7,883 bases of DNA, from positions 1 to 7,883 of the forward strand of contig JAZSAS010000008.1 of assembly GCA_045602005.1 (NCBI GenBank), read 5' to 3'. Positions 1-6,804 of this stretch are shown one piece after another. Made by a program: the position numbers and the translations under genes. The notes under the pieces are model-generated. The model worked only from the letters and a program-made list of their open reading frames with translations. It had not been told where the DNA came from and made no database searches. Origin of the DNA: UMGS755 sp045602005. Its GTDB lineage: Bacteria; Bacillota; Clostridia; UBA1381; UBA9506. Positions within the stretch are counted from its first letter, which is position 1; the number at the start of each line of letters is the position of its first letter.

Positions 1-258
1 GAAGGTATCTCCGTTGACCGCACCCGAATTACTAAGATTGTTTTGCACGTTCACACGAAGCGAATTCATCCCCGTAAGGTCCACTCCCTTAAATCCAAAG
101 CTTTCTCCACGATCAAGCCCTCTTATGCCGGGAGCTTTACTGAAAGTACCGTTTTCAAATGCTATTTCGTTAGCTTTCAGTGCCGTTTCTGCGGCAAAAG
201 AGCTGATACAGGAAGCAAGCGTCAGAACAGCAAGTGCCAGACAAATTAATTTCTTCAT
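1..258 (-). CDS. Exported protein of unknown function, N-terminal part only (cut by window edge)
   Basis: The first 86 codons of a leftward gene; the rest lies beyond position 1. The start is the ATG at 258, with AGGAGG at 268-273 and a 9-nt spacer. An ATG four bases upstream (260-262) is out of frame and soon meets a stop. The N-terminus is a clear signal sequence: MKK, a hydrophobic stretch LICLALAVLTLA, then SCISSFAAE. Cleavage could be by signal peptidase I near SFA-AE. The residues LASC also fit a lipobox with Cys17, so a lipoprotein is possible. The mature part alternates polar and hydrophobic residues (for example DLTGMNSLRVNV), which resembles the start of a beta-sandwich domain such as CBM6; this is only a resemblance. 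It is the last visible gene of the xylose operon, 13 bp after the hydrolase gene, whose stop codon overlaps its ribosome binding site. An extracytoplasmic carbohydrate-binding or carbohydrate-active protein is plausible but unproven. Confidence 0.8.
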   Translation of the reverse strand, partial: MKKLICLALAVLTLASCISSFAAETALKANEIAFENGTFSKAPGIRGLDRGESFGFKGVDLTGMNSLRVNVQNNLSNSGAVNGDTF

Positions 259-271
259 ACATTATTTCCTC

Positions 272-1003
272 CTATTTATATAGTTCCAGCGTTTCATTTA
301 CGCATTTTTTTGCAATTTCAATTTCCGCATCGGTTACTTCTTCGTCAAAGGCACAGAAGGCATTTCCTTCAATGCCTCTTCCCGTTAAAGCTTTATACCA
401 AAGAAGTCCGAGGGCATATCTGGTAAGTCCGAAGCTTGAATGGAAGGTATCTCTGTGTACTTTTTCAATTCCCGCTTTTAATAAATTTTGAAAAAGCTCT
501 CCCGAAGGAATTATAAAGTCCGCCTTTATCTCCTTTGCCGCCGTATCATAGGCAAGTTTTATATCATTAAACATATCGGTGTGATTGTTGTATTTCATCA
601 CTACATTAAGGCGTTCTGAATCTTGTTCATAAGCCCAGGTCTGATGAAGTGCTATTTTCGCACCCGGTGCACACTTTCTCACATATGCAACCAATTCGTT
701 AAGATAAGGCTGATATGTTTCATAGTTATTCGCAAGATGGCTTACCTGCTGAAGGGTAATAACATCATAGTTCCCGCTTAAAAGAGCATCGTTTAATGTA
801 GCTTCGCTCGCAATTGCTTTAGCATTTTTGTGAAAAGCATACGCCTTAACATTGCCTGTCATATTCTCATAATGCATGGAAAGAGAACATCCTCCGAGAA
901 CGATGTTGTATGTATCAAGGAAAAATCCGTCCGATTCTGCAATTTCGTGCAAATATCTTTGCGCATCCTCCGAAAAGCTGTTTCCTATTGACAAAATATT
1001 CAT
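272..1003 (-). CDS. DUF4886-type SGNH/GDSL-family hydrolase, possible carbohydrate acetylesterase
   Basis: A 243-residue protein resembling the DUF4886 branch of SGNH hydrolases. Near the N-terminus MNILSIGNSFS gives the nucleophile block, with Ser9 in GNSFS rather than GDSL. LGGCSL (residues 36-41) supplies the expected glycine block, and VITLQQVS (81-88) the central strand region. HRDTFHSSFGLTRYALGLLWYK (183-204) contains Asp185 and His188 in the D-x-x-H spacing of the catalytic pair. There is no signal peptide, so it should act in the cytoplasm. The start ATG at 1003 has AGGAGG at 1012-1017, an 8-nt spacer. The gene begins 16 bp after the GH31 gene. SGNH enzymes in glycan loci are often acetylesterases; from context I infer removal of acetyl groups from imported xylose-containing oligosaccharides. 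Substrate is not shown by the sequence; another ester or a non-esterase role remains possible. Confidence 0.88.
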   Translation of the reverse strand: MNILSIGNSFSEDAQRYLHEIAESDGFFLDTYNIVLGGCSLSMHYENMTGNVKAYAFHKNAKAIASEATLNDALLSGNYDVITLQQVSHLANNYETYQPYLNELVAYVRKCAPGAKIALHQTWAYEQDSERLNVVMKYNNHTDMFNDIKLAYDTAAKEIKADFIIPSGELFQNLLKAGIEKVHRDTFHSSFGLTRYALGLLWYKALTGRGIEGNAFCAFDEEVTDAEIEIAKKCVNETLELYK

Positions 1004-1019
1004 AACATAGCCCTCCTTT

Positions 1020-3026
1020 TTATATTTTACCTATCAGGTAGCTTTGTTTTCCGTTTCTTAAGAAAATCGGTATTGATTCAATCGGTGCGTCAACCTCAAC
1101 TGTTACACCGCCATCGTAAACACTTCCGTCACTTGCGAAAGTCCATGTTGCACCTTCGGGCAAATATACACTGCGACTTCTTGCTTTTTCATAGCATACG
1201 GGCGCAACAAGTATATCTCCGCCAAACATATATTGGTCCTTAATTTCCCAAGCGTTTTTATCTTCCGGAAATTCATAGAACAGTCCACGAATAACAGGGC
1301 TTCCTTTTTCGTGTGCTTCCTTCATTAAAGACCTTGTGTAATCACGCATCAATTCTCGGATATCAATGAATTTGCACATAATTTTGCAGTTTTCCTCGCC
1401 ATAGCTCCAAACTTCATTATCTGCACCTGTAGGTTCACGATATTCTCCCGCCTTATTTATTATATTCTTACGGGGAAGTCTTGAGCCGTGCATACGCATT
1501 ACAGGTAAGAAAGTACCATATTGGAACCAGCGAATTAAAAGCTCCTTAAACTCTTCATCTTCAATATTTCCGCCTGCAAATCCGCCAATATCCGTTGTCC
1601 ACCAGGGAATTCCGCTTAATCCCATATTAATGCCGGCGCAAATCTGCTTTCTAAAATCAGTATAGCTTGAATGAATATCTCCCGACCATACCAAAGCACC
1701 ATATCGCTGACTTCCCACCCATGCACATCTGCACAGGCTGACAACATCTTTAACGCCTTCTTTTTGCAATCCCTCATAAAACAATCTTTCAAACTCTCTC
1801 GGGAATACATTTCCGATTTCCGATACCGTTCCCATATGATATCTGTAGCACTCATAATCGTATGGAACAAATTCCGGCTCCGCTTCATCCAGCCAGAAAT
1901 TTTCTATTCCTAAATTAAAATAATTTTCCTTACATTTTTCCCATACGTACTCACGGGTGGCAGGATTTGTTGGGTCAAGAAACACATTGTTTCCATGGAA
2001 AATCATCTGAACATCAACGCCGGAATTACTTTTCACAAGCAATCCCTTCTGCTTCATTTCCGCATAATTTACACTTCTCGAATCAACCTGAGGCCAGAAG
2101 GAAACCATAGGCTGTATGCCCATTTCTTTAAGTTCTTTTACCATAGATAAAGGATCGGGGAAAAACTCTTTATCAAACTTAAAATCGCCGCATCTCAGCC
2201 AATGATAGTAGTCAATAACCAGTACATCAAGAGGAATGTTTCTTTTTTTGTATTCTCTTGCAATTTTCAAAACCTCTTCCTGATTATAATAACGAAGCTT
2301 GCACTGCCAGTATCCCAAACCATATTCCGGCATCATAGGCACCGTACCTGTGGCTTTTGCATAACTTTCAAGAATTTCAGAAGGCGTATCTCCCGCTGTT
2401 ATCCAATAGTCAAGTTGCTTTGTTGTTTCCGCAATCCACTGGGTCGTATTTACTCCAAAATGAACCTCGCCTATTGCCGCATTATGCCACAAAAAGCCAT
2501 AGCCTTTGCTTGAAATATAAAACGGAATACTTGCCTGTGAATTTCTGTGAGCAAGTTCAAGATTACATCCTTTTAAGTTTAAGATGTTATGCTGATACTG
2601 CCCCATACCATATATTTTTTCTTCTGCATCTGACTCAAATGTTTGTTTTATCTTATATAAATCTCCTGCAACAGTTTTATATTGTCTTGGTCTTTTGTGA
2701 AGTGCTCCGCCACGTGAAATATCCCGAAGCAAAACTTCACCCTTTTTATTTTTATATTCAATTTGAACCGTATCCCCGCAATACAAATCCTCTATTACGC
2801 TTAAGCTTGCAATAATATTTCCGTTTTCAATGGATGCGCATTTTTCTTCTATTACAATATTTGTATCAGTATATTCCGCTTCTAAAAGAGCAATTTCCCC
2901 TTCTTTAATACCTCCGAAAAAAGAGGCACGGGTTCTAAAACTGTTTTTTCCCCAGGGTCTTAATTCAACTACTTCGCCATTGCCTGTAAAAACAAGTGAA
3001 TTATCTTTTTTACTGAAGTATCCCAT
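1020..3026 (-). CDS. Glycoside hydrolase family 31 enzyme, probable alpha-xylosidase
   Basis: A 668-residue GH31 enzyme. The N-terminal beta-sandwich (about 1-230) contains KGYGFLWHNAAIGEVHFG (174-191), typical of the family. The catalytic (beta/alpha)8 barrel follows (about 230-560), then C-terminal beta domains. The nucleophile is Asp380 in NFWLDEAEPE, a form seen in the alpha-xylosidase-like branch. The acid/base is Asp450 in VWSGDIHSSY. PWWTTDIGGF (474-483) and RMHGSR (511-516) are further family motifs. There is no signal peptide, so it acts on imported sugars. The start ATG at 3026 has GGAG at 3036-3039. It lies 41 bp after xylA, so the released sugar is most likely xylose, from isoprimeverose or a xyloglucan oligosaccharide. 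It is about 100 residues shorter than E. coli YicI. GH31 membership is near certain; alpha-xylosidase rather than alpha-glucosidase is inferred from motif and neighbours. Confidence 0.93.
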   Translation of the reverse strand: MGYFSKKDNSLVFTGNGEVVELRPWGKNSFRTRASFFGGIKEGEIALLEAEYTDTNIVIEEKCASIENGNIIASLSVIEDLYCGDTVQIEYKNKKGEVLLRDISRGGALHKRPRQYKTVAGDLYKIKQTFESDAEEKIYGMGQYQHNILNLKGCNLELAHRNSQASIPFYISSKGYGFLWHNAAIGEVHFGVNTTQWIAETTKQLDYWITAGDTPSEILESYAKATGTVPMMPEYGLGYWQCKLRYYNQEEVLKIAREYKKRNIPLDVLVIDYYHWLRCGDFKFDKEFFPDPLSMVKELKEMGIQPMVSFWPQVDSRSVNYAEMKQKGLLVKSNSGVDVQMIFHGNNVFLDPTNPATREYVWEKCKENYFNLGIENFWLDEAEPEFVPYDYECYRYHMGTVSEIGNVFPREFERLFYEGLQKEGVKDVVSLCRCAWVGSQRYGALVWSGDIHSSYTDFRKQICAGINMGLSGIPWWTTDIGGFAGGNIEDEEFKELLIRWFQYGTFLPVMRMHGSRLPRKNIINKAGEYREPTGADNEVWSYGEENCKIMCKFIDIRELMRDYTRSLMKEAHEKGSPVIRGLFYEFPEDKNAWEIKDQYMFGGDILVAPVCYEKARSRSVYLPEGATWTFASDGSVYDGGVTVEVDAPIESIPIFLRNGKQSYLIGKI

Positions 3027-3067
3027 TTATTATCACTCCGTTTCCGTATATGTTTTTCCTGATAAGC

Positions 3068-4384
3068 TTAATTAAACATCACATTATTAATAACACTTTC
3101 AAGATATTCCTGCCTGCCGCTTTGAGGTTCTATTGTACTTCCTAAGTTTTCAGCATAAGCTGCAAGTTCTTCGAGTGTTGTTCCGCTTAAAATCTTTTTA
3201 CCGATTTCGGTATTTGTAAAGCTTTGGTATTTTTCCTTTACAAACTCTTCAATTCTGCCGTCTTCAATTAAAGCCGCCGCCTTGATAAGCCCAAGTGCAA
3301 AGGTATCCATAGCAAGAATAAATCCGTGGAACATATCCTCATAGGTATTGCTAGGTCTGCGGTTTTTAGCATCAAAGTTGAAACCGCCCGTAAGTCCGCC
3401 TGCTTTAAGAACCTCGTACATACAGAAAGTTGCACTATATACGTCCGACGGAAATTCATCGGTGTCCCAGCCAAGAAGCATATCTCCCTGGTTAGCATCA
3501 ATGGAGCCAAGCATTCCGTTGATTGCAGAAACCCTTAATTCGTGCTGGAATGTATGTCCTGCAAGTGTTGCGTGGTTTGCTTCAATATTCATCTTAAAGT
3601 CTTTATCAAGACCGTGTGCTTTTAAGAATCCGATTGCTGTTGCCGCATCAAAATCATACTGATGCTTCATCGGCTCCTTCGGCTTGGGTTCAATATAGAA
3701 ATCGCCATTAAATCCGATAGAACGGCCATATTCAACCGCCATCTTCATAAGTCTTGCAATGTTTTCCTGCTCAAACTTCATATCTGTATTGAGAAGTGTT
3801 TCATAGCCTTCTCTTCCGCCCCAGAACACATATCCTCTTCCGCCAAGTTTTACTGTAAGCTCCAGTGCCTTTTTAACCTGGGAAGCCGCAAAACAAAATA
3901 CTTCTGCGGAATTTGTACTTCCTGCTCCATTCATAAATCTGGGGTTTGAAAACATATTCGCCGTACCCCAAAGGCACTTAATGTTTGTACCTTCCATTTT
4001 TTCCAATATGTAGTCTGTAATTTCATCCAGTCTTTTGTTTGTTTCCTTGATATCCTCAGCCTCGGGCACAAGGTCAACATCGTGAAAGCAGAAATATTCA
4101 ATACCCAATTTCTTCATAAATTCAAAACCGGCATCTACTTTTGCTTTCGCATGAGCCATAGTCCCTTTTTCCGAGCCGAATGATTTATCGGCGGTGTCTC
4201 TGCCGAACATATCTGTACCTGCCGCACAGAGGTTATGCCACCAAGCCATTGCAAAGGGCAAATGTTCTTTCATAGTTTTGCCCATAATAACTCTGTCTGC
4301 ATCATAATACTTAAATGCAAAAGGATTTTTGCTGTCCTTACCTTCATATTTAATCTGTGGAATGTTTGAAAAAATCTCTTTCAT
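3068..4384 (-). CDS. xylA: Xylose isomerase
   Basis: A complete 438-residue cytoplasmic enzyme that interconverts D-xylose and D-xylulose. Its length and the extra N-terminal segment fit the class II isomerases. All expected active-site residues are present and their numbers match E. coli XylA: His101 and Asp104 in FCFHDVDLVPEA, Glu232 in YIEPKPKEP, Glu268 and His271 in NIEANHATLAGHTFQHEL, Asp296 in SIDANQGD, Asp307 and Asp309 in GWDTDEFP, and Asp339 in FNFDAKNRR. VFWGGREGYETLLNTD (186-201) is the classical signature. The start ATG at 4384 is served by AGGAGG at 4393-4398, which overlaps the xylB stop codon, so translation of the two genes is probably coupled. The order xylB before xylA reverses the common xylA-xylB arrangement. 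I see nothing broken or unusual in the protein. Confidence 0.98.
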   Translation of the reverse strand: MKEIFSNIPQIKYEGKDSKNPFAFKYYDADRVIMGKTMKEHLPFAMAWWHNLCAAGTDMFGRDTADKSFGSEKGTMAHAKAKVDAGFEFMKKLGIEYFCFHDVDLVPEAEDIKETNKRLDEITDYILEKMEGTNIKCLWGTANMFSNPRFMNGAGSTNSAEVFCFAASQVKKALELTVKLGGRGYVFWGGREGYETLLNTDMKFEQENIARLMKMAVEYGRSIGFNGDFYIEPKPKEPMKHQYDFDAATAIGFLKAHGLDKDFKMNIEANHATLAGHTFQHELRVSAINGMLGSIDANQGDMLLGWDTDEFPSDVYSATFCMYEVLKAGGLTGGFNFDAKNRRPSNTYEDMFHGFILAMDTFALGLIKAAALIEDGRIEEFVKEKYQSFTNTEIGKKILSGTTLEELAAYAENLGSTIEPQSGRQEYLESVINNVMFN

Positions 4385-4392
4385 TTCTCTTT

Positions 4393-4398
4393 CCTCCT
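4393..4398 (-). promoter_or_regulatory. xylA ribosome binding site overlapping the xylB stop codon
   Basis: AGGAGG read leftward, 8 nt before the xylA ATG. Its 5' two bases are part of the xylB TAG stop (4397-4399), so ribosomes ending xylB finish on the xylA initiation site. This suggests translational coupling. The same arrangement occurs at 268-273, where AGGAGG overlaps the stop of the SGNH hydrolase gene. Confidence 0.85.
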
Positions 4399-5875
4399 AT
4401 ATCAGTTCTTTATATAATTCTTTTATTGTCGGATATATTTTTTTGTACTTGCGGTAAGATGCTTCGTATCTTTCCGCTATTTTTGCATCAGGCTTTATTT
4501 TTTCCTTCTTTGTTACCAGTTTTTCGGCACATTCTGTAACAGATTTATACTCTCCCAAAGCAACCATGGCAAGCATTGCCGCTCCAAGCCCCGGCCCTTC
4601 CTCAACAGCAGGAACTTCAAGTGTAACTCCAAGAACGTTTGCAATAATCTTTTTCCACAGTTTTGATTTTGCTCCTCCGCCGCAGATTGTACTTACCTTT
4701 ACATCTATTCCAAGATTTTTTACAATTTCGAGGTTGTCACGAAAGGCAAAGGCAACTCCTTCCAAAATCGCCTGTACCATATCCTGACGTGTTGTATCAG
4801 GAGTCATTCCGATAAACAGTCCTCTTGCATCGGTGTCATTGATAGGACTTCTTTCACCCATCAGATACGGCAAAAAGTATATGCGGTTTTTTCCTAAATC
4901 TTCGTCTGTAATGTCCATCTGTTCTCCGTTGTAATCATCGCTCTTTAGAATTTCTTCATAGAACCATTTGTTGCAAGATGCCGCAGACAATATACAACCC
5001 ATAAGATGATATCCGCCGTCCGAATGGCAGAAAGAATGGAGAGCGTTAAACTTATCCACTCCGAACCTTTCGGATGAAATAAAGATTGTGCCCGATGTAC
5101 CTAAGGATATATTGCATTTTCCATTTCCAACGGTTGCTGTGCCTATTGCCGCACCTGCGTTATCACCTGCACCTGCCGCAACTTTTACACCCTCTGAAAG
5201 GCCAAGCATCTTTGCTGTTTGCGGCAAAACTTCACCGATGCATTCATAACTTTCATAAAGCTTTGGCAGTTGTTCTTCCTTTATGTTGCATATTTCAAGC
5301 ATTTCTTTTGACCAGCATCTATTCTTTACATTAAGCAAAAGCATTCCCGATGCATCTGAATAGTCTGTCGAAAATACACCGGTGAGACGATATGCTATAT
5401 AGTCTTTCGGAAGCATTATTTTTGAAATCTTACAGAAGTTTTCTTTCTCGTTATTTAAAAGCCATAAAATTTTGGGTGCCGTAAAACCTGCAAAAGCAAT
5501 ATTTGCGGTATAATCGGACAATTTTTGTTTACCCACTACCGTATTAAGATACTCGGTTTCTTTATTGGTTCTGCCGTCGTTCCAAAGTATTGCCGGACGA
5601 ATAACTTTATCATTTTCATCCAATATCACAAGTCCGTGCATCTGACCTGCTACAGAAAGACCTTTTACAGTTTTCGCATCAAAGCCTGCGAGTAATTCTC
5701 CAATACCGCTGACAAATGCATCCCACCAGTCCTCAGGATTTTGCTCACTCCAGCCGGGGTTAGGATAATACACATCATAATTTTTAGTAACCGAGTTTAA
5801 TATTTCACCACACGCATCAACAAGCAAAAGTTTTAAGCCTGATGTGCCAAGGTCTGCACCTATGTATAAATTCAT
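4397..5875 (-). CDS. xylB: Xylulokinase (FGGY family)
   Basis: A 492-residue kinase that converts D-xylulose to D-xylulose 5-phosphate with ATP. The N-terminal FGGY domain starts with IGADLGTSGLKLLLVD (5-20). PGWSEQNPEDWW (40-51) and GQMHGLVI (77-84), with the Met-His-Gly typical of xylulokinases, are followed by LWNDGRTN. Asp238 in GAGDNAGAAIG is the expected catalytic base. The C-terminal domain has ISLGTSGTIF (256-265), GERSP (340-344), GGGAKSKLWKKI (399-410) and EEGPGLGAAMLA (425-436). I place the start at the ATG at 5875: GGAGG at 5883-5887 gives a 7-nt spacer. A longer reading from a TTG at 5890 adds five residues and would put this ribosome binding site inside the coding region. The gene lies 31 bp after the transaldolase gene. 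A decayed copy of its first codons is found upstream at 6627-6698. Confidence 0.97.
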   Translation of the reverse strand: MNLYIGADLGTSGLKLLLVDACGEILNSVTKNYDVYYPNPGWSEQNPEDWWDAFVSGIGELLAGFDAKTVKGLSVAGQMHGLVILDENDKVIRPAILWNDGRTNKETEYLNTVVGKQKLSDYTANIAFAGFTAPKILWLLNNEKENFCKISKIMLPKDYIAYRLTGVFSTDYSDASGMLLLNVKNRCWSKEMLEICNIKEEQLPKLYESYECIGEVLPQTAKMLGLSEGVKVAAGAGDNAGAAIGTATVGNGKCNISLGTSGTIFISSERFGVDKFNALHSFCHSDGGYHLMGCILSAASCNKWFYEEILKSDDYNGEQMDITDEDLGKNRIYFLPYLMGERSPINDTDARGLFIGMTPDTTRQDMVQAILEGVAFAFRDNLEIVKNLGIDVKVSTICGGGAKSKLWKKIIANVLGVTLEVPAVEEGPGLGAAMLAMVALGEYKSVTECAEKLVTKKEKIKPDAKIAERYEASYRKYKKIYPTIKELYKELI

Positions 5876-5882
5876 ACTTACA

Positions 5883-5887
5883 CCTCC
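5883..5887 (-). promoter_or_regulatory. xylB ribosome binding site that fixes the start codon
   Basis: GGAGG within GGGAGGTG, read leftward, lies 7 nt before the ATG at 5875. It supports that ATG and argues against the in-frame TTG at 5890, which lies upstream of this site. Confidence 0.85.
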
Positions 5888-5906
5888 CAAAGTCTCAAGA
5901 GTTATA

Positions 5907-6560
5907 TTATTTTGAAGAAACTGACTCCCAATCTTTTAAAAACCTTTGTATACCCGCATCTGTCAGAGGATGCTTTGTCATTTGCATAATCACACCATAT
6001 GGTACTGTTGCAATATGCGCCCCTGCTTTTGCGGCATCAATCACATGAACCGGATTTCTCGTACTTGCGGCAATAATTTCTGTATTAATAGCGTGAATTT
6101 TAAATATTTCAGCAATATCAGCAACCAAATCTGCTCCTACCCAACCAGTATCATCAATTCTACCCATAAACGGACTAACAAATGTTGCTCCTGCTTTTGC
6201 TGCAAGAAGCGCCTGAGCCGCAGAGAATATAAGAGTCACATTTGTCTTAACTCCCTTATTGCTTAAAACTTTGACCGCAGCCAACCCCTCAGGTGTAATT
6301 GGGATTTTAATAACCAGATTTTTGCAATCAATGGCATCATAAATAGCCATCGCTTCCTTAACCATTCCGTCCGCATCAAGGCTTATTACCTCTGCACTTA
6401 TAGGACCATCAACAATAGAGGCAATTTCCTTTACAACCTCAACAAAGTCCCGTCCTTCTTTTGCAATCAGACTTGGGTTAGTGGTAACTCCACAAATAAC
6501 ACCCATATTATTTGCTTTTTTGATTTCTTCTACATTTGCTGTGTCAATAAATAGTTTCAT
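5907..6560 (-). CDS. Transaldolase of the small TalC/MipB/FSA-like subfamily
   Basis: A 217-residue single-domain (beta/alpha)8 enzyme of the short transaldolase group. MKLFIDTANVEEI and VTTNPSLIAKEGRDF (25-39) are family hallmarks. Lys85 in LVIKIPITPEG is the Schiff-base lysine, at the same number as in E. coli fructose-6-phosphate aldolase. Two residues separate transaldolases from that aldolase: here Glu57 (SAEVIS) stands where the aldolase has Gln59, and Phe131 (SPFMGR) where it has Tyr131. Both favour true transaldolase, which moves a dihydroxyacetone unit between sugar phosphates in the non-oxidative pentose phosphate pathway. The start ATG at 6560 has AAGGGGA about 6 nt upstream. It is the first intact gene of the operon, upstream of xylB, and would handle carbon from xylulose 5-phosphate. 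No transketolase is visible, so one must be encoded elsewhere. Confidence 0.95.
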   Translation of the reverse strand: MKLFIDTANVEEIKKANNMGVICGVTTNPSLIAKEGRDFVEVVKEIASIVDGPISAEVISLDADGMVKEAMAIYDAIDCKNLVIKIPITPEGLAAVKVLSNKGVKTNVTLIFSAAQALLAAKAGATFVSPFMGRIDDTGWVGADLVADIAEIFKIHAINTEIIAASTRNPVHVIDAAKAGAHIATVPYGVIMQMTKHPLTDAGIQRFLKDWESVSSK

Positions 6561-6626
6561 TGTTTTCCCCTTTTCTTTGCTGCTCTTAATTTATTAATAG
6601 AAAAATCCGAAATCTTCTTCAGATAT

Positions 6627-6698
6627 TGAATTTACAAATTCTCCTTAACATCAACTTTAGTCTGATGTGCCAAGGTCTGCCCCTATATATAAATTCAT
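6627..6698 (-). pseudogene. Decayed 5' fragment of a xylulokinase (xylB-like) gene, or 13-codon leader ORF
   Basis: Read leftward from the ATG at 6698, the sequence encodes MNLYIGADLGTSD and then a TAA stop (6657-6659). The first 12 residues are identical to those of the intact xylB start at 5875, and 36 of the first 39 bases match, two of the three changes being silent. Similarity continues past the stop: GTTGAT aligns with the Val-Asp codons of xylB, and GEFVNS (6644-6627) in the original frame aligns with GEILNS. Between them about 12 net bases are missing and the local frame is disturbed. Protein-level likeness with base-level divergence suggests a decayed paralogue rather than a fresh duplication. 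A purine-rich AGGGGG precedes the ATG, and it is the first start codon after the predicted operon promoter, so a 13-residue peptide could still be made. Downstream of 6627 any homology is uncertain. Confidence 0.75.
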
Positions 6699-6727
6699 AA
6701 ACAATGCCCCCTTTTATCATTATGTTA

Positions 6728-6756
6728 ATTATACTGCTATTTACTTGACATTTCTC
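6728..6756 (-). promoter_or_regulatory. Predicted leftward promoter of the xylose operon
   Basis: Read leftward, TATAAT at 6733-6728 is a perfect -10. At 17-bp spacing the -35 position (6756-6751) reads GAGAAA, a poor match to TTGACA, and no TG extends the -10. Transcription would start near 6721, about 22 nt before the ATG of the xylB-like remnant. A good -10 with a weak -35 is typical of activator-dependent promoters, which fits control by the divergent AraC-family protein. No operator repeat or catabolite-control (cre) site is recognisable by eye. Confidence 0.55.
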
Positions 6757-6773
6757 GCAAAAAAATATATAAT
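6745..6773 (+). promoter_or_regulatory. Consensus sigma-70/sigma-A-type promoter of the araC-family gene
   Basis: TTGACA (6745-6750), a 17-bp spacer containing a run of seven A, then TATAAT (6768-6773): a perfect match in both hexamers and spacing. The start of transcription would be near 6780, giving a leader of about 25 nt before the ATG at 6805. Its spacer overlaps the -35 position of the leftward operon promoter, so the two promoters cannot easily be occupied at once. Confidence 0.8.
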
Positions 6774-6794
6774 TATGGACAGAATTTGTCTTTT

Positions 6795-6800
6795 GGGTGG
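6795..6800 (+). promoter_or_regulatory. Weak ribosome binding site of the araC-family gene
   Basis: GGGTGG ends 4 nt before the ATG at 6805. It is weaker than the AGGAGG sites of the operon, which together with the strong promoter would give an abundant but modestly translated mRNA. The upstream in-frame ATG at 6775 has no such site and lies at or before the predicted transcription start. Confidence 0.5.
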
Positions 6801-6804
6801 TTTT

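Noticed and set aside
2357..2815. 152-codon rightward ORF opposite the GH31 gene
   Set aside because: It is antisense to a well-supported gene, has no ribosome binding site or recognisable domain, and reads as a frame shadow. The other rightward ORFs at 14-491, 1671-1913, 3326-3949, 4357-4787 and 5842-6266 were rejected for the same reason.
3027..3067. Internal terminator or attenuator between xylA and the GH31 gene
   Set aside because: No hairpin followed by a T-run is visible; the gap holds only the GH31 ribosome binding site.
5876..5890. xylB start at a TTG five codons upstream
   Set aside because: The ribosome binding site at 5883-5887 lies within this extension and is correctly placed for the ATG at 5875.
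6667..6804. Upstream 46-residue extension of the araC-family protein
   Set aside because: It would start before the predicted transcription start near 6780, runs through both promoters and the reverse of the xylB-like remnant, and lacks a ribosome binding site. The ATG at 6805 fits family N-termini.
6699..6804. Catabolite-control (cre) site or riboswitch upstream of the operon
   Set aside because: No match to the cre pattern was found by eye, and the leader of about 22 nt is too short for a riboswitch.
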